This document shows, piece by piece, positions 19,866 through 30,445 of a stretch of 64,000 nt of DNA. Made by a program: the position numbers and the translations under genes. The notes beneath the pieces were generated by a model. That model had not been told where the DNA came from. It made no database searches and worked only from the letters and a program-made list of their open reading frames with translations. The stretch's first letter is position 1. Every line of letters begins with the position of its first letter. The DNA comes from Paragorgia papillata (lineage: Eukaryota > Cnidaria > Anthozoa > Scleralcyonacea > Coralliidae): NCBI GenBank assembly GCA_035771165.1, contig JAWNZC010000259.1, forward strand, positions 1,153,501 through 1,217,500, written 5' to 3'.

Positions 19866-20237
19866 TCATTTTATCGTTTTCCATTCCTGGCATACCTTGT
19901 CACCAGGTGCTAATTTGTCGGTGTCCCAGCCCAAATGTCCATAAACCGTTCCATAAAGCCGATTCTCAAATAGCTTTTTCGTTTTGATTGGCTTCATGTC
20001 GAGCAGCTGGTTTACTAATGGTATTTCCAATCTGCTAGCTATCCGTTTCGCATAAAATCCGTAACTACTGAGTTCCCAATCCAATGATACCAATAGTGAT
20101 ATACTGATATTCCTCCATTTCTTTACTGGGTTTATAAAAGTTGCTTTACTGGGTTTATAAAAATTGCTCAACTGTCGTTCACTACTGAATTGCCTACCAC
20201 TGTACTGTATTGCTTGGACTTGTCTAAGTTCATCCAA
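19866..20237 (-). CDS. Unrecognised open frame, 123 codons
   Basis: Begins MDELRQVQAIQYSG and contains LLVSLDWELSSYGFYAKR and a GHLGWD segment. It has no signal peptide, cysteine pattern or known motif. An internal direct repeat at the DNA level (TTTACTGGGTTTATAAAA, twice at about 20123-20162) suggests a small duplication within it. It may be a fragment of an element-encoded protein. Confidence 0.25.
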   Translation of the reverse strand: MDELRQVQAIQYSGRQFSSERQLSNFYKPSKATFINPVKKWRNISISLLVSLDWELSSYGFYAKRIASRLEIPLVNQLLDMKPIKTKKLFENRLYGTVYGHLGWDTDKLAPGDKVCQEWKTIK

Positions 20238-20601
20238 TGCCTCATTCGTTTGATTGAGCAGAACTTTATCTTTGTCAACACTGCCATGGTGTAGTGGACA
20301 AGGGCGTCAGATATTGATTTGCTTATGTGAAATATGTAGTAATAATATAAAAAAGTATATTTACAAATGCAATCCAACATTTGAAAGCATGAAACCAGTT
20401 TTCCCTTTGTTTCACATTAATAATTTATTTTAACTTTTTTAACTTTGATTTGCTGTAAAGTATTTCAATTTACAGTTGAGGAGTTTTGTTTCCCTGTATT
20501 TAAATGTCACTAACATACTTCTAGTAGTCATGTCCAAGAGCAGGAATAAACGACATAACAATTAAGCCGTATTCCTAGTGTTTGTTTGTTTTAATATATA
20601 G

Positions 20602-20724
20602 ATATCAACGAATGCAGTATAAGTTCTCATAATTGTCATACGAACGCTATTTGCATTAATAACCTTGGATCCTATGAATGCAAATGTATCATTGGCTTTA
20701 TGGGGGATGGAAGTGATTGCATTG
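20602..20724 (+). CDS. EGF-like exon 12
   Basis: ATATATAG precedes and GTAAAT follows. The 123-bp phase 1-1 exon encodes DINECSISSHNCHTNAIC and then CKCIIGFMGDGSDCIG. Complete cbEGF of the same subfamily as exons 9-11. It is separated from exon 11 by 4 kb of repeats. Confidence 0.85.
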
Positions 20725-21196
20725 GTAAATATTAATTTTTCTGTCTGACTTTTTCAAATAGGTACTCTAGTTTGAAAATATTTTTCCTATGTTTAACTAT
20801 ATAATTATTGAGTTGTGATTCATACATAGCAATAATAGACCTAGAATGTGGGCTTTGTCGCAATAGGGTTCCAATTGATCCTTATAAATCCGCCATTTTG
20901 AATATCGCAAGGGTTGGGAGGAGGGTCGCGTCAGCGCAGCTTTTCGTTCTCTCAAAAAATATATTTTGAAAAATATAAACCCATCGTCCACTCCACATGC
21001 ATGGTACCAACTGCAGCCGTGTTAAAAGCTGTCTAGAAGTCCTAGAGCAAGTTTGCCTTTATAAATCGGCCATTTTGTCTCCGTTTAGTGGGGTCGCTTT
21101 TTCGACTGACGAGAGATAGGAGTTCGCATTCTAGATCGATTGTTTCTATGGATTCATATTAGGGCGTTATTATACAACATCCCAATCTTTATTTTC

Positions 21197-21960
21197 TTTA
21201 TTTTATTTGTTGTTTCCTAGGATTGATTTAAGAAAGACACGTGAATCTGCATGATTACACTTTTGCTCTCAGATCGTTAAAACATTGACAAAAAATCATT
21301 TAAAATTTAGAATAGAGGGAAAGGCGAAATTTTTGCGTTTCTAATTTAATATATATTTTCAAAATCTCACAATATGAACTACACCAAAAAGATATAGGTT
21401 ATGCAAAATGTGTGTATGTACAGCAAATAATTTGCAAAATCAAATTTTTGCCTATTCTTTTTTAACTGTTGCATTGCGAAATCTCACTATAAATGTATAA
21501 ATGAAATAGGCAAAGGCAGAATTTTTGTCTGTTTCTATGCATTGTACAATAAATATGTTTTCAAAATCTCACTGTAAATGTTATTGTATAAATGAAATAG
21601 TGAAAGGCAAAATATTTGCCTTTTTCTATGCATTATACAATAAATATGTTTGCAAAATCTCACTGTAAATGTTATTGTATAAATGAGATAGTGAAAGGCA
21701 AAATATTTGCCTTTTTCTATGCATTGTACAATAAATATGTTAGAAAAATCTCACTATAAATGTTCTTGTATATAAATGAAATAAGGAAAGGCAAAATATT
21801 TGTCTTTTTCTATGCATTGTACAATAAATAGGTTTGCAAAATATCACTATACAGTAAATGTTATTGTATAAATGAAATAGGAAAAGGCAATATATTTCAG
21901 TCCTTTTTCTATATAAATATGTTTGCAAAATCTCACAATATGAGCTAAAGTAGGCAAATT
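21197..21960 (+). repeat. Minisatellite-bearing repeat, copy 2
   Basis: It starts with the same roughly 145-bp head as 16728-16860 and continues into four to five units of the TTTGCAAAATCTCACTATA minisatellite, ending at a shared tail (CTCACAATATGAGCTAA, also at about 19150). Head, tandem core and tail recur as a unit, so this is a dispersed element with an internal minisatellite. Confidence 0.7.
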
Positions 21961-22517
21961 TTTTGTCTTCCTTAGCATGCTAACATGGTTTGTAAAAATT
22001 CTCAGTAGTATACAAATAATATAGGGAAAGCAATTCATTTTTGTTTTTGCCATAAATTATTTTCTAAGACATGGTTGTGATAAAGAGAAGACAAAAGTGT
22101 CGTCTTTCTTTAGTGAGTAGGATGACACAATTTACTGCTAAATGTTGGTGATATTTAACAATTGAGCGTTAGAATAATATATTATTGCATGTATGGGCAT
22201 GTTGATGTAGATGTGTCGTATATAATCTTACAGTACAATAATTATACGTAACTGGTTACTGTTATTTTTTCTTTTGAATACCATGGCAACAAGCACCAGT
22301 GTTAGTTGGCCGCGAGCCAGAAAAATATGAATGTATACTCATTGACAATCGGGGGACTGATTTTCGATGTAAGTATTTCCCTGTTTTTGTTGTACAGCAA
22401 AAACAACTGAAACTTTAACAACTTCAAGCTGAAATATATATATATTTATAGCTATTTATTACAATTAAAATTATAATAAGTTGTTTATATTTTTGCTACT
22501 TTTTGTCAATTGGTATA

Positions 22518-22705
22518 GATCTTATTCCAAAATGGCCGCCGAATTAAAATTATTTTATGTGCATACAAATTAGCCCTTATGACCTCGTTTTAAAGTAAAA
22601 ATTATTTTGATTTCCCACATGAAAACGAGTTCATAAGGCCTAATTTATACGTATATGAAAGAATTCTAATTCGGCGGCCATTTTTGAATTAGGTCTAGAA
22701 GGTTT
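22518..22705. mobile_element. MITE, roughly 187 bp
   Basis: It starts TAGATCTTATTCCAAAATGG and ends in a complementary CCATTTTTGAATTAGGTCTA. An inner hairpin pairs CCCTTATGACCTCGTTTT with AAAACGAGTTCATAAGG. A second copy is at 61255-61437. Confidence 0.75.
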
Positions 22706-22937
22706 TAAACTATTTTCTGTGTATAAACAGCCGTCATATTTAATAGTCTGTACACGAAGTGTAATCGCTTAAAAATCGTCTTATTGACGATTTTGTTTAT
22801 TTTTTTGTGTTTACTTATTCATAGGCGGAAGCATTATCCCGATTATATGGTGGTTTCAATGGTTGAGTGGTGAAGGGCGCGGACCCAATCGAATACTGGG
22901 CGTCACGTCGAGTATGAACAGAAAGCAAAATAACTTG

Positions 22938-23048
22938 GTGGTGGTGGTGGGAGGAGGAGTAGGAGGGGGGAGGAGAAGTGGGAGAGGGAGGAGAAGTGTT
23001 AGGGTGGGGGGGGTGGGGGGGGGGGGGGGGGGGGGGGGGGGGGAAGAG
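22938..23048 (+). repeat. G-rich tract with long poly(G)
   Basis: GGT and GGA repeats lead into runs of more than 10 G, ending in an almost pure G stretch at 23009-23043. Many G-quadruplexes are possible. The open frame here (MSGEGRGPN...) is a by-product of the tract. Confidence 0.85.
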
Positions 23049-23206
23049 TGAAAGAAAAAATAAAGTTCTTTCCCTCTAAGTCACAACCTGTCGACATTCT
23101 TTTCCTTTTTCTTCTTATGTTCTCACTTACTCTTCCCTCTCGATGAGAGGAAAGAGAGAGAAGACTCTCCTCTCGTCACATTCACCACCTTCGCTCGCCA
23201 AACTTC

Positions 23207-23357
23207 CATATAGCCGTAAGAGCCGGCGGTATGGCTGCGGCAAGGGGCATTGGTCCCATCGCATACAGCTTTTTATTGTTGGCTAATTCAACACTGTCTA
23301 TGATTGGACCATCGCCCCTTACCGCAGCCATGCCGCCGGCTCTTACGGCTATATGGA
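23207..23357. mobile_element. Palindromic GC-rich MITE
   Basis: CCATATAGCCGTAAGAGCCG at the left is the exact complement of CGGCTCTTACGGCTATATGG at the right, and pairing continues through GGCTGCGG to GGGGC. Arms are about 50 bp with a 50-bp loop. Much more GC-rich than its surroundings. Confidence 0.8.
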
Positions 23358-23779
23358 AACCAGGCTTAAGGTCTTAGTCTGACAGGTTAAGCGTGCATGC
23401 ATCAGGCGTCATGACGGCTATCTTGAGATGTTGCTTATCACTAATTATTTTTCTCCAAATATTGTGGGACACTTCTCTATTATTATTCTTGAATAGTTTT
23501 TTTTCTGCGAACGTCTACCAAGCGTCTGTTTACTTTGTTCTGTTATGGTGTTGTTTTATTGCTCTTGGCTATGTGATTACATCAATGATGGCTTCTGTTC
23601 CTTCCTGCACTCCACGATGCGCATCATGTTGTTGCTACGGAAACCGTTTAGAAACACGAGCCTTTTTACTAAAAAATTAAAATGTTAATATGTTTCTTTT
23701 CAAAAGAATATGATGATTGAAACATTCGGAATACAATACAATGTCTAGAAATATTTTGTCAATGTATTGCAGTAAAATT

Positions 23780-23995
23780 ATAAGTAATATTGGGCATTTC
23801 ACTCGATTACATAGCATGTTCTCAGGATTTTGGGTGAAGGAAAATTCGAGTGTAGAATATATACATTTTAAGACCAGACCGGGACCAGTTGCGAAAAATG
23901 CAACTACACAGGCCTTCTGGCAGGAATTGAACCCACGACCTTGCGATTCTAGTGTGCTCTGACCACTGAGCCACGGAGGGCGTTGCCGAGAGCTT
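23780..23995 (-). mobile_element. tRNA-derived SINE, copy 1
   Basis: Read on the minus strand, the head has an A-box (TGGCTCAGTGG, near 23975) and a B-box (GGTTCAATTCC, near 23928) at tRNA spacing, followed by a body shared with the copy at 24052-24217. The promoter is for RNA polymerase III. The acceptor stem does not close, so this is a SINE rather than a tRNA gene. Confidence 0.75.
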
Positions 23996-24051
23996 GATCG
24001 CGAGTTCTGTATATATATTAAGGTGGTAATGCCAGGAGAGAATTGGGTATA

Positions 24052-24217
24052 TTAAAGTAATATTGAGCATTTCACTCGATTACATAGCATGTTCTCAGGA
24101 TTTTGGGTGAAGGAAAATTCGAGTGTAGAATATATACATTTTAAGACCAGACCAGGACCAGTTGCGAAAAATGCAACTACACAGGCCTTCCGGCAAGAAT
24201 TGAACCCACGACCTTAT
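24052..24217 (-). mobile_element. tRNA-derived SINE, copy 2 (head-truncated)
   Basis: Nearly identical to copy 1 from the 3' tail to the B-box, but the sequence diverges at ACCTTATGG before the A-box. It lies in the same orientation about 60 bp from copy 1, so it is either a truncated insertion or a local duplication. Confidence 0.7.
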
Positions 24218-24873
24218 GGAGAAAAAATAAACATTTTTTGTTTTACAAATGGAAGCCGCCTGTTTGCAAACAGTATCCATGCAAACAACATAATGTGAAC
24301 GTTGCAGTGTATTTTCCCCATAACTATTTTTGTGCAAAGTTTGAATTATCTCTACCTCTTAGTTTCAGATTTATTACTCATTTTGTAAATCTTATTTAGC
24401 CTGTGTGAGTATAAACGACGTCACAAGGCACCTAATTTACATGTTTCAGAAACTTAAATATCTCGAGAGCGAGATAATATTTTTTGAGAAACTGAAAACG
24501 CTGGCATTCCTCATTTGGAATTTATAGGTTACTGGTATCATTACTAGATTCACGATTTTTTCGTCGTAGTGGTATATTACATTATCGTCATGAAAACTTT
24601 CAAATAATTAATTACATTAATTAAAACGTTTTAGGTTCCTAACTAAATAATTACAAACTTTTTAGGTTCCTAACTAACTGATTACAAACTAATTACGTTA
24701 AAAATGTAAAAACAGGCTAACATATGAACTAAAGTTGAAATGTAATATAAAATAAGAAGATAGGACATAATGAGATTAAAGTTATAATATTATTATTTAC
24801 CCAAGAACTGGGAGTGCCAGTGGCATAGTGCTAGTGCCACTTTAACACTGTTACTGCTACTACGCAGTAACTT

Positions 24874-24940
24874 TGTTCGTTCGTTCGTTCGTTCGTTCGT
24901 TCGTTCGTTCGTTCGTTCGTTCGTTCGTTCGTTCGTTCGC
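24874..24940 (+). repeat. (TTCG)n microsatellite
   Basis: About 16 uninterrupted TTCG units. A similar sequence context (ACACTGTTACTGCTACT) lies on each side, at 24845 and 24992. Confidence 0.9.
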
Positions 24941-25080
24941 AGAGTCAGTAGCAAGCGACATTTTTTACACCAAATACGGCACCACCCTTAACACTGTTAC
25001 TGCTACTGCCTGTTACTTGGTTCGTTCATACGTTAGTTAGTTTTTTAGTTTAGAATTAACAGCAAGCGGCGTTTTTGGCG

Positions 25081-25500
25081 CTAACAGGCAACCCCCATTA
25101 ACAGTATAGTTCCTCCTATAACGTCGTTCGTTTCGTTCTTTGTTCGTACGTATATCACTAGTCTTCTATCGTACCTTTGAGTCTTCAAAACTTGACTCCC
25201 TATATGTTTTCGATATTCCACAGAAAACCAAACGACTTGAAAAATCCAAACACTAGTAATCCCGATACATGTGGACGTCATTAATGTCTTGGTAAAGGTT
25301 AGACCTGCTATCGAACGACTGGAAATAACTGCAAAATGAACAACATGAACAACATGAACAACAGTAGAACATAGACTCTGATAGAAGGCTGCGTGGTTGA
25401 ATTCCGTTACTTTGGACAGTAAAGAGGAAATAAGGGGAAAATTAAAGCTTAGTATGAGACCAAGACAGATAAAGAGCAAGAGAAGATAAGGCTCGAACAT
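25081..25500 (-). CDS. Unrecognised open frame, 139 codons, membrane-like
   Basis: It starts with a strongly hydrophobic segment (LLLLFICLGLILSFNFPLI) and has two more hydrophobic stretches (about residues 50-60 and 78-92), then a basic tail (RYDRRLVIYVRTKNE). It could be a fragment of a multi-pass receptor or a degenerate element. No family motif is visible and no splice sites are defensible. Confidence 0.25.
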   Translation of the reverse strand: MFEPYLLLLFICLGLILSFNFPLISSLLSKVTEFNHAAFYQSLCSTVVHVVHVVHFAVISSRSIAGLTFTKTLMTSTCIGITSVWIFQVVWFSVEYRKHIGSQVLKTQRYDRRLVIYVRTKNETNDVIGGTILLMGVAC

Positions 25501-26204
25501 AGTTTTCAGGCTGTTACCTGTGTTTTTTTCTGTTCTGATGTTTTTCTTTGAGGTTCAACATTATATTTGGAACATGAGGAATCATATTCAAACAGTTTAA
25601 TAGGCACCTTGATATAAGCGTCTGTAATTATTGTTTGTTTTTGCTATCAGTTTTTGGTGGTATTAGGTCGTGACACAAGTTTCTCCTCGGCCACTGCTTT
25701 ATTATTTTGGAATAAAACATTGCTTTGGAAATTGGTCAATAATAGAAAAACTACATTCATAAAAGTGATAAAACAGGATGTAAAGGAGGCCAGGGGTTTA
25801 TATTTGTATACAAAAACAGTTTAATCCGGGGGGGGTATGTATATTTAACGTATTAAAAGCGGGCGAGGGGTTGTTGCGTTTATGTATTTCTAGTAGGGTT
25901 AATTATACTTACGTCAATTTGGTAGATTTTTTTTGTTTGTGTTTCTTTTATCAAAATGGCATTTGTAGTTTTTGTTGAAACCGACCAAATTTTGCCAGAT
26001 ATACTGTACATCCACATCATCAGATATAATCAAATTTAACCAAAAGTTGATAAACGGGCGAAGCTAGTGTATCGTGTGTTTCTTAGAAGGTTTCCTTTGT
26101 TGTAGGTTTTGGTTGTAGCGATATGTTTTTGAAAACCGCCGGTTTGTCGGATAATTGAGTGTGAAGAAAATGTTGAACAACCAAAAATTCATTGCATGAA
26201 AATC

Positions 26205-27205
26205 GGTGAATGTAAAAGGAGGAATGACTCTACGGAATGGGTTGCGGAATGGTTGCGGAATGACTTGCGGAGTGAAAAAATAATTAAATAAAATATTAAA
26301 AAACACCACGTTGCGTGATAACGCGGGCTCAATTAGAAAAGACGTGATTTTAAATTCTATGGTTCTTTTTATTCCGATTTCTTCTCGAATTCGGCGGTTC
26401 GATTTGATTAGGTTCTATTATCGTTATCAACCTCGATCTGTATAATTTCGCTTGACAACTTTGAATTGACCTATTCACATGTGCTAGTTGGCATAATACT
26501 ATTTAGGATACAGTAGCTACTAGTTCAAACATCCTAGAGTCCTTACTGTTGGAAAACAAAGCAAAAAGGTTATGTGGTTGGGTACAAAAAAGTGTAAGTC
26601 TTCTTAACTTATTAAGAAAATATTCATTAAGTATTCTGTAAAGTAATAGTAATTCTTATATCTGCCTGAACATCCAAACAATGGCATGCGGAATGACTTG
26701 CGGAATGAAAAATAAATAAAAATTTTTTAAAAACTTGTTGATAAACGTACTAGACCCAAATGGTTTGAAAACATTGTCCAACCCCCTCCCTCAAGTGCTT
26801 TGGATGTTCAGGCAGATATAAGAATTACCACTACCTTACATGCAGAATACTGCATAAACGTGTTCTTGATAAGTTTAGAAGACTTATATCTTTTTGTACC
26901 CAACCTCATAACCTTTGATGTTTGAACTAGTAACTATTGTATCCTAAATATCTGCCAACTAGCACATGTGAATAGGTCAATTCTAAGTTGTCTAACGAAG
27001 TTATACAGATAACGATAATAGCACCTAATCAAATCGAATCGCCGAATTCGAGAAGAAATGGGAATAAAAACAACCATAAAATTTAAAATCACGACTTTTC
27101 TAATTGAGCCCGCGTTATCACACAACGCGGTATTTTTTTAAAATTATTTTTCATTCCGCAAGTCATTCCGCATGCTATTCCGCATGCCATTCCGCAGAGT
27201 TATTC
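26205..27205. mobile_element. Foldback element with arms of roughly 450 bp
   Basis: 26205-26680 and 26790-27205 are long reverse complements (shared GAATTCGGCGGTTCGATTTG with its variant, CACATGTGCTAGTTGGCA, GAACATCCAAA with its complement). The outer ends consist of short repeats of GGAATG and CTTGCGGAATG or their complements. The loop is about 100 bp at 26685-26790 and also contains GGAATGACTTGCGGAATG. Non-coding. Confidence 0.8.
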
Positions 27206-28164
27206 CGCCTTTTATGGTTGCCATGTAATCAAAATTTTGAAACAAGAGATGATAAATATACGAAGCAGGTCAACTCGGTTAACCGGGCCAACTCGCCTCA
27301 TGTAATCAGCCCCTTAGAGATAAATCGGCATATTTATTTCCTATAATTCCTAAAATATGCTTATATTAAGCAGAGAAAAAAAGAAACATGGTTTGTCGAT
27401 AATTGATTTCACGTATTGCTATAATTTAGTAAGTTGTTTTTAGCTTTTTATTATCAAAAAATATCACACGCTGAGATGAGAAACAAAGCAATGAATAGTT
27501 TAATTCCAACTAACGTTCCATCATTTGTATATGGTTGGAAAGTGTTGTTCGCGCTTGGTTGTGTGAAGGAAAAGTGAAAAAGGTTAGTTGACACTACAAA
27601 CTTAGTATTAATACGCATTTCACTTCAAAGGGTCTTCCTTGTTAATCCAGGAAGTTTTTGGGCGAATCAAATCTATATTTCCGCATTGGAAATTCTCAAC
27701 TGCACAATAAACTCATAAAATCTCTGTTTCTAAATTGTAAATAAATATCTAGTAAGTAATGCAACATCTGGATTTCTATTTGCTCTCTCCAGTGCTAGAA
27801 CTACTTCTATGATGCGATTCAATAAACAAATGAATTAACTTATATATTGAAATGTGATTATGAAATAGAAAAGCGAAGGCTAATTTCAGTCATTTCCGAT
27901 GTGCAGTAATTCGACGTAATATAATTAACATACTCCCAATACATCTTCTATGTGTATTCCTGGTTAACTACTTGAATAATATGATAGTCAAAAGAACAGC
28001 ACTTTGGAGGTATTCTTCAGAGTTCCCAGGCGGGTGGGAATCGAGCACCCAACGGTTGCTATTCAGAATTTGAAACGATTTATTAGCAGATATTGACAGA
28101 CGTTTGGTAGACGTTCGTCAAGTTCAAATACTCAGAAAATATTTCTAAGGCCCAGACAGGGATT

Positions 28165-28740
28165 GCCGGTGTGGCGGTCTGAGATTGTCACCGTGCTGAG
28201 ATTGTATATCGATTTGTGTAATCGACTTATGACCAGAATAATGAAACTTTTTTGTGGCTGATTTATGAAACTGTCAGGATAAAACCATTACTTGCGTTGA
28301 ATAATTGTATTTTTACTTCAAAATATCATATGGAATCGTTCGTGAATCAGAATGCATGACGACCTTTTTGGACGTACTAAATTAAGATGTTTATATCGAC
28401 CGTTCCATTCGATTAAGTATATCTAGAGTTTAGAAGAAGATTAGCGATAGTTTTGGTTGATATATACAGCGAGAATACGGGATCCTCTGTGATGACAAAC
28501 ACTAGTAACTCGTCGTTTTGTTTCAGTTTGGTGCATTTGTTGATCACAACATTCGAAAAGCCCCTAGACCTGTAATATGTTGTGGCAAAAGACGACTATC
28601 AGCAAAGTTCACTGCAATATCACAAGTTTATACTGAGAATTTTCATTAATCAAGCATTTGAAGGCAAAAAGTTTGACTGTTCTGGACGTTAAACATTCGA
28701 TTATACAAATCGATATACAATCTCAGCACCATGACAATCT
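28165..28740. mobile_element. Element with roughly 50-bp terminal inverted repeats
   Basis: GTCTGAGATTGTCACCGTGC at the left is mirrored by a near-complement ending in GACAATCTCAGAC at the right, continuing through ATTGTATATCGATTTGT. About 480 bp of interior have no coding capacity. Confidence 0.7.
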
Positions 28741-30445
28741 CAGACCGGGATTGGACATTCAAGCTTCTAACAACCGATTAGACGCGTTCTAACCATTAAT
28801 TGAGCCACTGATCGAGGCTTTGAATAAGGTTGCTCATAATTATACCGAGCGTTTTCGTATTGTTTACTGTTCTCAAGGGAATCGAGAACTATCAGCTCAT
28901 TACTTGAAACAATACGGAAACGTTACCGTGTGCACATGCATAGCCATAGTCGTCACTCATGTATATGTCCTCCTAAACGGTATATAGGGAGAAAAAATGA
29001 ATTTTATTGCTGTTTCTGTCGCTAATGAAATTGGTAATCTTACGGCTGTGTTGAATATCATGAAACGCTTTCGAGTTTAATGTTCTATTTTTTGTGGGAA
29101 ATAGAACTATTTTGTCATATAATAAAAAAACTGGATTTGCTCATTTGTGAGATATCACGCACGACGCGACTCTTAATTAATCGTACACAAATACTAGATT
29201 TAACTCATATTTCTGTACGTATTATTTTACGAATCTTAATTCTTAATCTTAATTCTTAATATTAAAAAATATATTAATGTATTAAAACCCCAAGTTCATT
29301 GTAATGTCAAATCATAGTCTGATTAAAATAAAGTGTTGTTTTTTCAGAGAATCCTTTAGTCTGTAACAACTTCAATGCATATCTCTTCGGACATGCAAGA
29401 TAGTTCTATTTTACACGAGTTCAGTGTACATATATAGTTTAATGCAAATCTGGCTTAAACGTTTTCGAACGTCATTTAAAAAGTTACTGTAGTTCACGAT
29501 GTAACGTTTTCATACCGATCTAGTGTTAGGTGGTCGTCATGAAGATTATTTTAGGACAGCTGTCTTTACAAATATCGCTCTTTCATAAAAAGTGGTCATT
29601 TTAACCAGAGTAACGTTAAACTTATGTTTGATTCTTTACTTGGCTGTGTCGAGACAAGTTAGATGTGGAAATACATATATAAAGAAAAAACAATGTGTGT
29701 AAGACTCAGAGTAGGATTGGCTTTTGAGTTTAACAATCCTCGCCAAAACCCCTGCTTTGCCACCCGACTGAGTTAGTCATGCGGTTATTTCTTTCTGCGT
29801 GGGCAGTGCTTGTCGGCATACCTTGTTAAATAAACTGTTTAGAAATCTAAACGACTTTAGCAGAACTCTAGCTCGTAATACCAGTATATTTGATATATAT
29901 CCAAGAAGTCCGTTGAACGGACCGTTTGTTTTGCTCCAGTGCAAGAGCCTGGCTAAACTGGCGCCGGTGCGACTATTAATTAATAATTTTTGACTTGAGA
30001 AAAACAGCATGGGGTTGTCGTATGATGAATGATCATTATTGAAAACCCCCGCCCGGTTGGATTATCTTTTCAGAAAAAAACAATCCAGCAAACAAGTAGT
30101 TTGAATAACCACCCAGGAATGATGTCGGACAGTCGGAGTTGATGTTGGTCGAGCCGAGTTTTGAATTAATTGTCGTATGATTACAAAGTAACAAATCAGC
30201 GCTACTACCCGAATCTCAGTAGATTTACGTCATCAGTATGGAATTTCTTGGCTCGTTGCAATCTGGCCCAGATTGAGCTCCTTGCTCAGACGTCTCTTTC
30301 GCGAGGGGGCGAGCGAGAAGAGTTAATCGCAAACTCATATTCATATTTTCACACATTGTATATATATATATATATTCGCACCCGTATACCGGTTGTGCAC
30401 TCTTGTTTACGTAGTTTTGTAGTTTTATAGTATTATACCTTAAAA

